A stretch of 7,118 nucleotides of DNA from Bacteroidales bacterium (GTDB taxonomy: Bacteria; Bacteroidota; Bacteroidia; Bacteroidales; Muribaculaceae): contig SFNM01000092.1 of the NCBI GenBank assembly GCA_004552725.1, positions 1 to 7,118 of the forward strand. Direction: 5' to 3'. Shown piece by piece: positions 5,828 to 7,118 of the stretch. A program made the position numbers and the translations under genes. Below the pieces are notes generated by a model. That model had not been told where the DNA came from and ran no database searches. It worked only from the letters and a program-made list of their open reading frames with translations. The number at the start of each line of letters is the position of its first letter. The stretch's first letter is position 1.

Positions 5828-7118
5828 CTTTTACGCCTTTCACGGTTTTTAGTTTATTGATTAGTTTCGAAAGCGAATCGTCGTTGAGCACTCCTACCAC
5901 CACGAAGCCGTTGAACAACCCATCGTGCGATTCAATTGAAATATTACGCAGCGAAGTCGCCTTCTCCTTATTAATTATTGAAGTAATATTTGTTACAATA
6001 CCTATGTCGTCGCGCCCTACAATGCGCAGTTTGGCTGCCATTTGCTGACCAACCTTCCCGCTCCACCTCACATCAATCAAACGCGAAGGATATCGCTGAT
6101 GAATATGAGTGGCATTAGGGCAATCGCACCGGTGAATTTTTATCACACCTTCGGCGGATATAAAGCCAAATACTTTATCGCCAAAAATAGGATTACAACA
6201 GCGAGCCAAACGGTAGTTGATACCTTTGATACCCTCTCCTATCACCACCACGTCGCCGCCTTGTTGCTGAGCCTCAGACTCCTGCGTTTGATGCAACACG
6301 TATGTATCTGCCGATATACGCGCCGACTCTTCAGTAGCCTTGGCTATCATAGCCTCGTAGGCTTCTATTACGGTGTTCACATCCAACCGCTCTTGGCTGA
6401 TAGCGGTGTAAAACTCCGTTAGCGTCTTGTAGTTCAACCGCTTGGCGATACGCGAAATATCAGCCTCTGAAATCTCTACTTTACGATTTTTGCAGCGACG
6501 TTGTAGCATTTCCTTGCCCAATTCGCCGGCTCTGCTCTCTATTTCCTTAAGCGATACGCGAATTTTATTGCGAGCCTTGGAAGTGACAACGAAGTTTAGC
6601 CAATCGCGCTTGGGCTGTTGCTGAAGCGAGGTGGCAATCTCTACGGTGTCGCCACTAACCAATTTATAATTAAGTTTCTGATTTTTTCCATTTACTTTAC
6701 CACCAATGCATCTCACGCCCAAGTTGGTATGGATATTGAAAGCAAAGTCAAGCAGTGTAGCGCCCAACGGCAGTCGATAAAGATCGCCTTTGGGTGTAAA
6801 CACAAACACCTCGTTGCTATAGATATCCATCCGCATATTGCGCATCAATTCGAGTGGTCCGCTTTCGGCTGTTTCGAGGATATCGCGCACATTGTTCATC
6901 CACGCATCGAGATTGTTCTCGGCTTTGATACCCTTGTAGCGCCAGTGAGCGGCAAGACCTTTTTCGGCCACCAAGTCCATTCGTTTGGTGCGTATTTGCA
7001 CTTCTACCCAGCGCTCTTCAGGTCCGTACACTGTGATATGCAGCGACTCGTAGCCATTGCTTTTGGGTATACTTATCCAATCTTTCATACGCGAAGGATT
7101 GGGACGATACATATCCGT
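5811..7118 (-). CDS. rel: Bifunctional (p)ppGpp synthetase/hydrolase Rel (RelA/SpoT homologue), 5'-truncated by window
   Basis: The frame is open to the window edge, so the HD hydrolase domain and the start of the synthetase domain lie outside; about 435 C-terminal residues are seen. Numbering from the Met encoded at 7110-7112: the synthetase end has RMKD (8-11), the RXKD signature of bifunctional Rel/SpoT-type enzymes rather than the EXDD of RelA. It also has PKSNGYESLH (16-25) and VEVQIRT (36-42), whose E37 matches the catalytic/metal glutamate. A TGS domain follows (about 101-160, VFVFTPKGD and HTNLG), then a helical region (about 165-285). The zinc-finger/RIS-type domain has C305-C306, H327 and C331, with an extra C329. 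The ACT domain is at about 360-433. The enzyme makes and degrades (p)ppGpp in response to starvation, sensing uncharged tRNA on the ribosome. It appears to be the first visible gene of a five-gene minus-strand run. Confidence 0.95.
   Translation of the reverse strand, partial: TDMYRPNPSRMKDWISIPKSNGYESLHITVYGPEERWVEVQIRTKRMDLVAEKGLAAHWRYKGIKAENNLDAWMNNVRDILETAESGPLELMRNMRMDIYSNEVFVFTPKGDLYRLPLGATLLDFAFNIHTNLGVRCIGGKVNGKNQKLNYKLVSGDTVEIATSLQQQPKRDWLNFVVTSKARNKIRVSLKEIESRAGELGKEMLQRRCKNRKVEISEADISRIAKRLNYKTLTEFYTAISQERLDVNTVIEAYEAMIAKATEESARISADTYVLHQTQESEAQQQGGDVVVIGEGIKGINYRLARCCNPIFGDKVFGFISAEGVIKIHRCDCPNATHIHQRYPSRLIDVRWSGKVGQQMAAKLRIVGRDDIGIVTNITSIINKEKATSLRNISIESHDGLFNGFVVVGVLNDDSLSKLINKLKTVKGVKDVQRI

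Noticed and set aside
6042..6422. 126-residue plus-strand frame inside rel.
   Set aside because: It lies antisense to the conserved helical and zinc-finger parts of Rel, has no recognisable domain, and has no promoter or gene context of its own.

Overview
The window looks like chromosomal DNA of a gut-type Bacteroidales bacterium. The evidence is the families present: a bifunctional Rel of Bacteroidetes type, a MINPP-like phytase, a Bacteroidales-style lipoprotein and a compact TPR protein. Shine-Dalgarno sites are absent, and the one intergenic gap carries TAnnTTTG promoter boxes. Muribaculaceae is a plausible family, but that is an inference. No RNA gene, mobile element, CRISPR array or origin was seen. 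Coding density is close to complete: the only real intergenic gap is about 52 bp (1703-1754).

Layout. (A) 1-1460, plus strand: the 3' end of a multi-spanning membrane protein, probably a polysaccharide flippase, followed after 1 bp by a complete GT4-type glycosyltransferase. This looks like the end of a surface-glycan cluster. (B) 1457-1702, minus strand: an 81-residue TPR protein, convergent with the glycosyltransferase and sharing its TTAA stop. It is divergent from (C) 1755-3008, plus strand: an exported histidine acid phosphatase of the MINPP (inositol polyphosphate/phytate) type. The two starts are separated by a short AT-rich segment with two interleaved, nearly symmetric -7 boxes. (D) 3005-7118, minus strand: a tight five-gene run, read rel (5' end off the window) -> unknown lipoprotein -> FKBP-type prolyl isomerase -> secreted alpha/beta hydrolase -> DUF2461 protein. 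Its junctions are a 17-bp overlap, a 2-bp gap, a 4-bp overlap and a 4-bp overlap. Its last gene overlaps the phosphatase tail to tail by 4 bp.

How the genes fit together. The left pair serves surface polysaccharide assembly. The phosphatase would release phosphate from inositol phosphates outside the cytoplasm. The right-hand run is probably one transcript led by the stringent-response enzyme, so envelope proteins (lipoprotein, hydrolase) and a folding enzyme may be expressed together with Rel. No functional link between Rel and the four downstream proteins can be shown from sequence alone. I see no convincing new defence or mobile system. The more interesting points are the symmetric divergent promoter, the rel-led operon with its uncharacterised lipoprotein, and the atypical active-site surroundings of the hydrolase.
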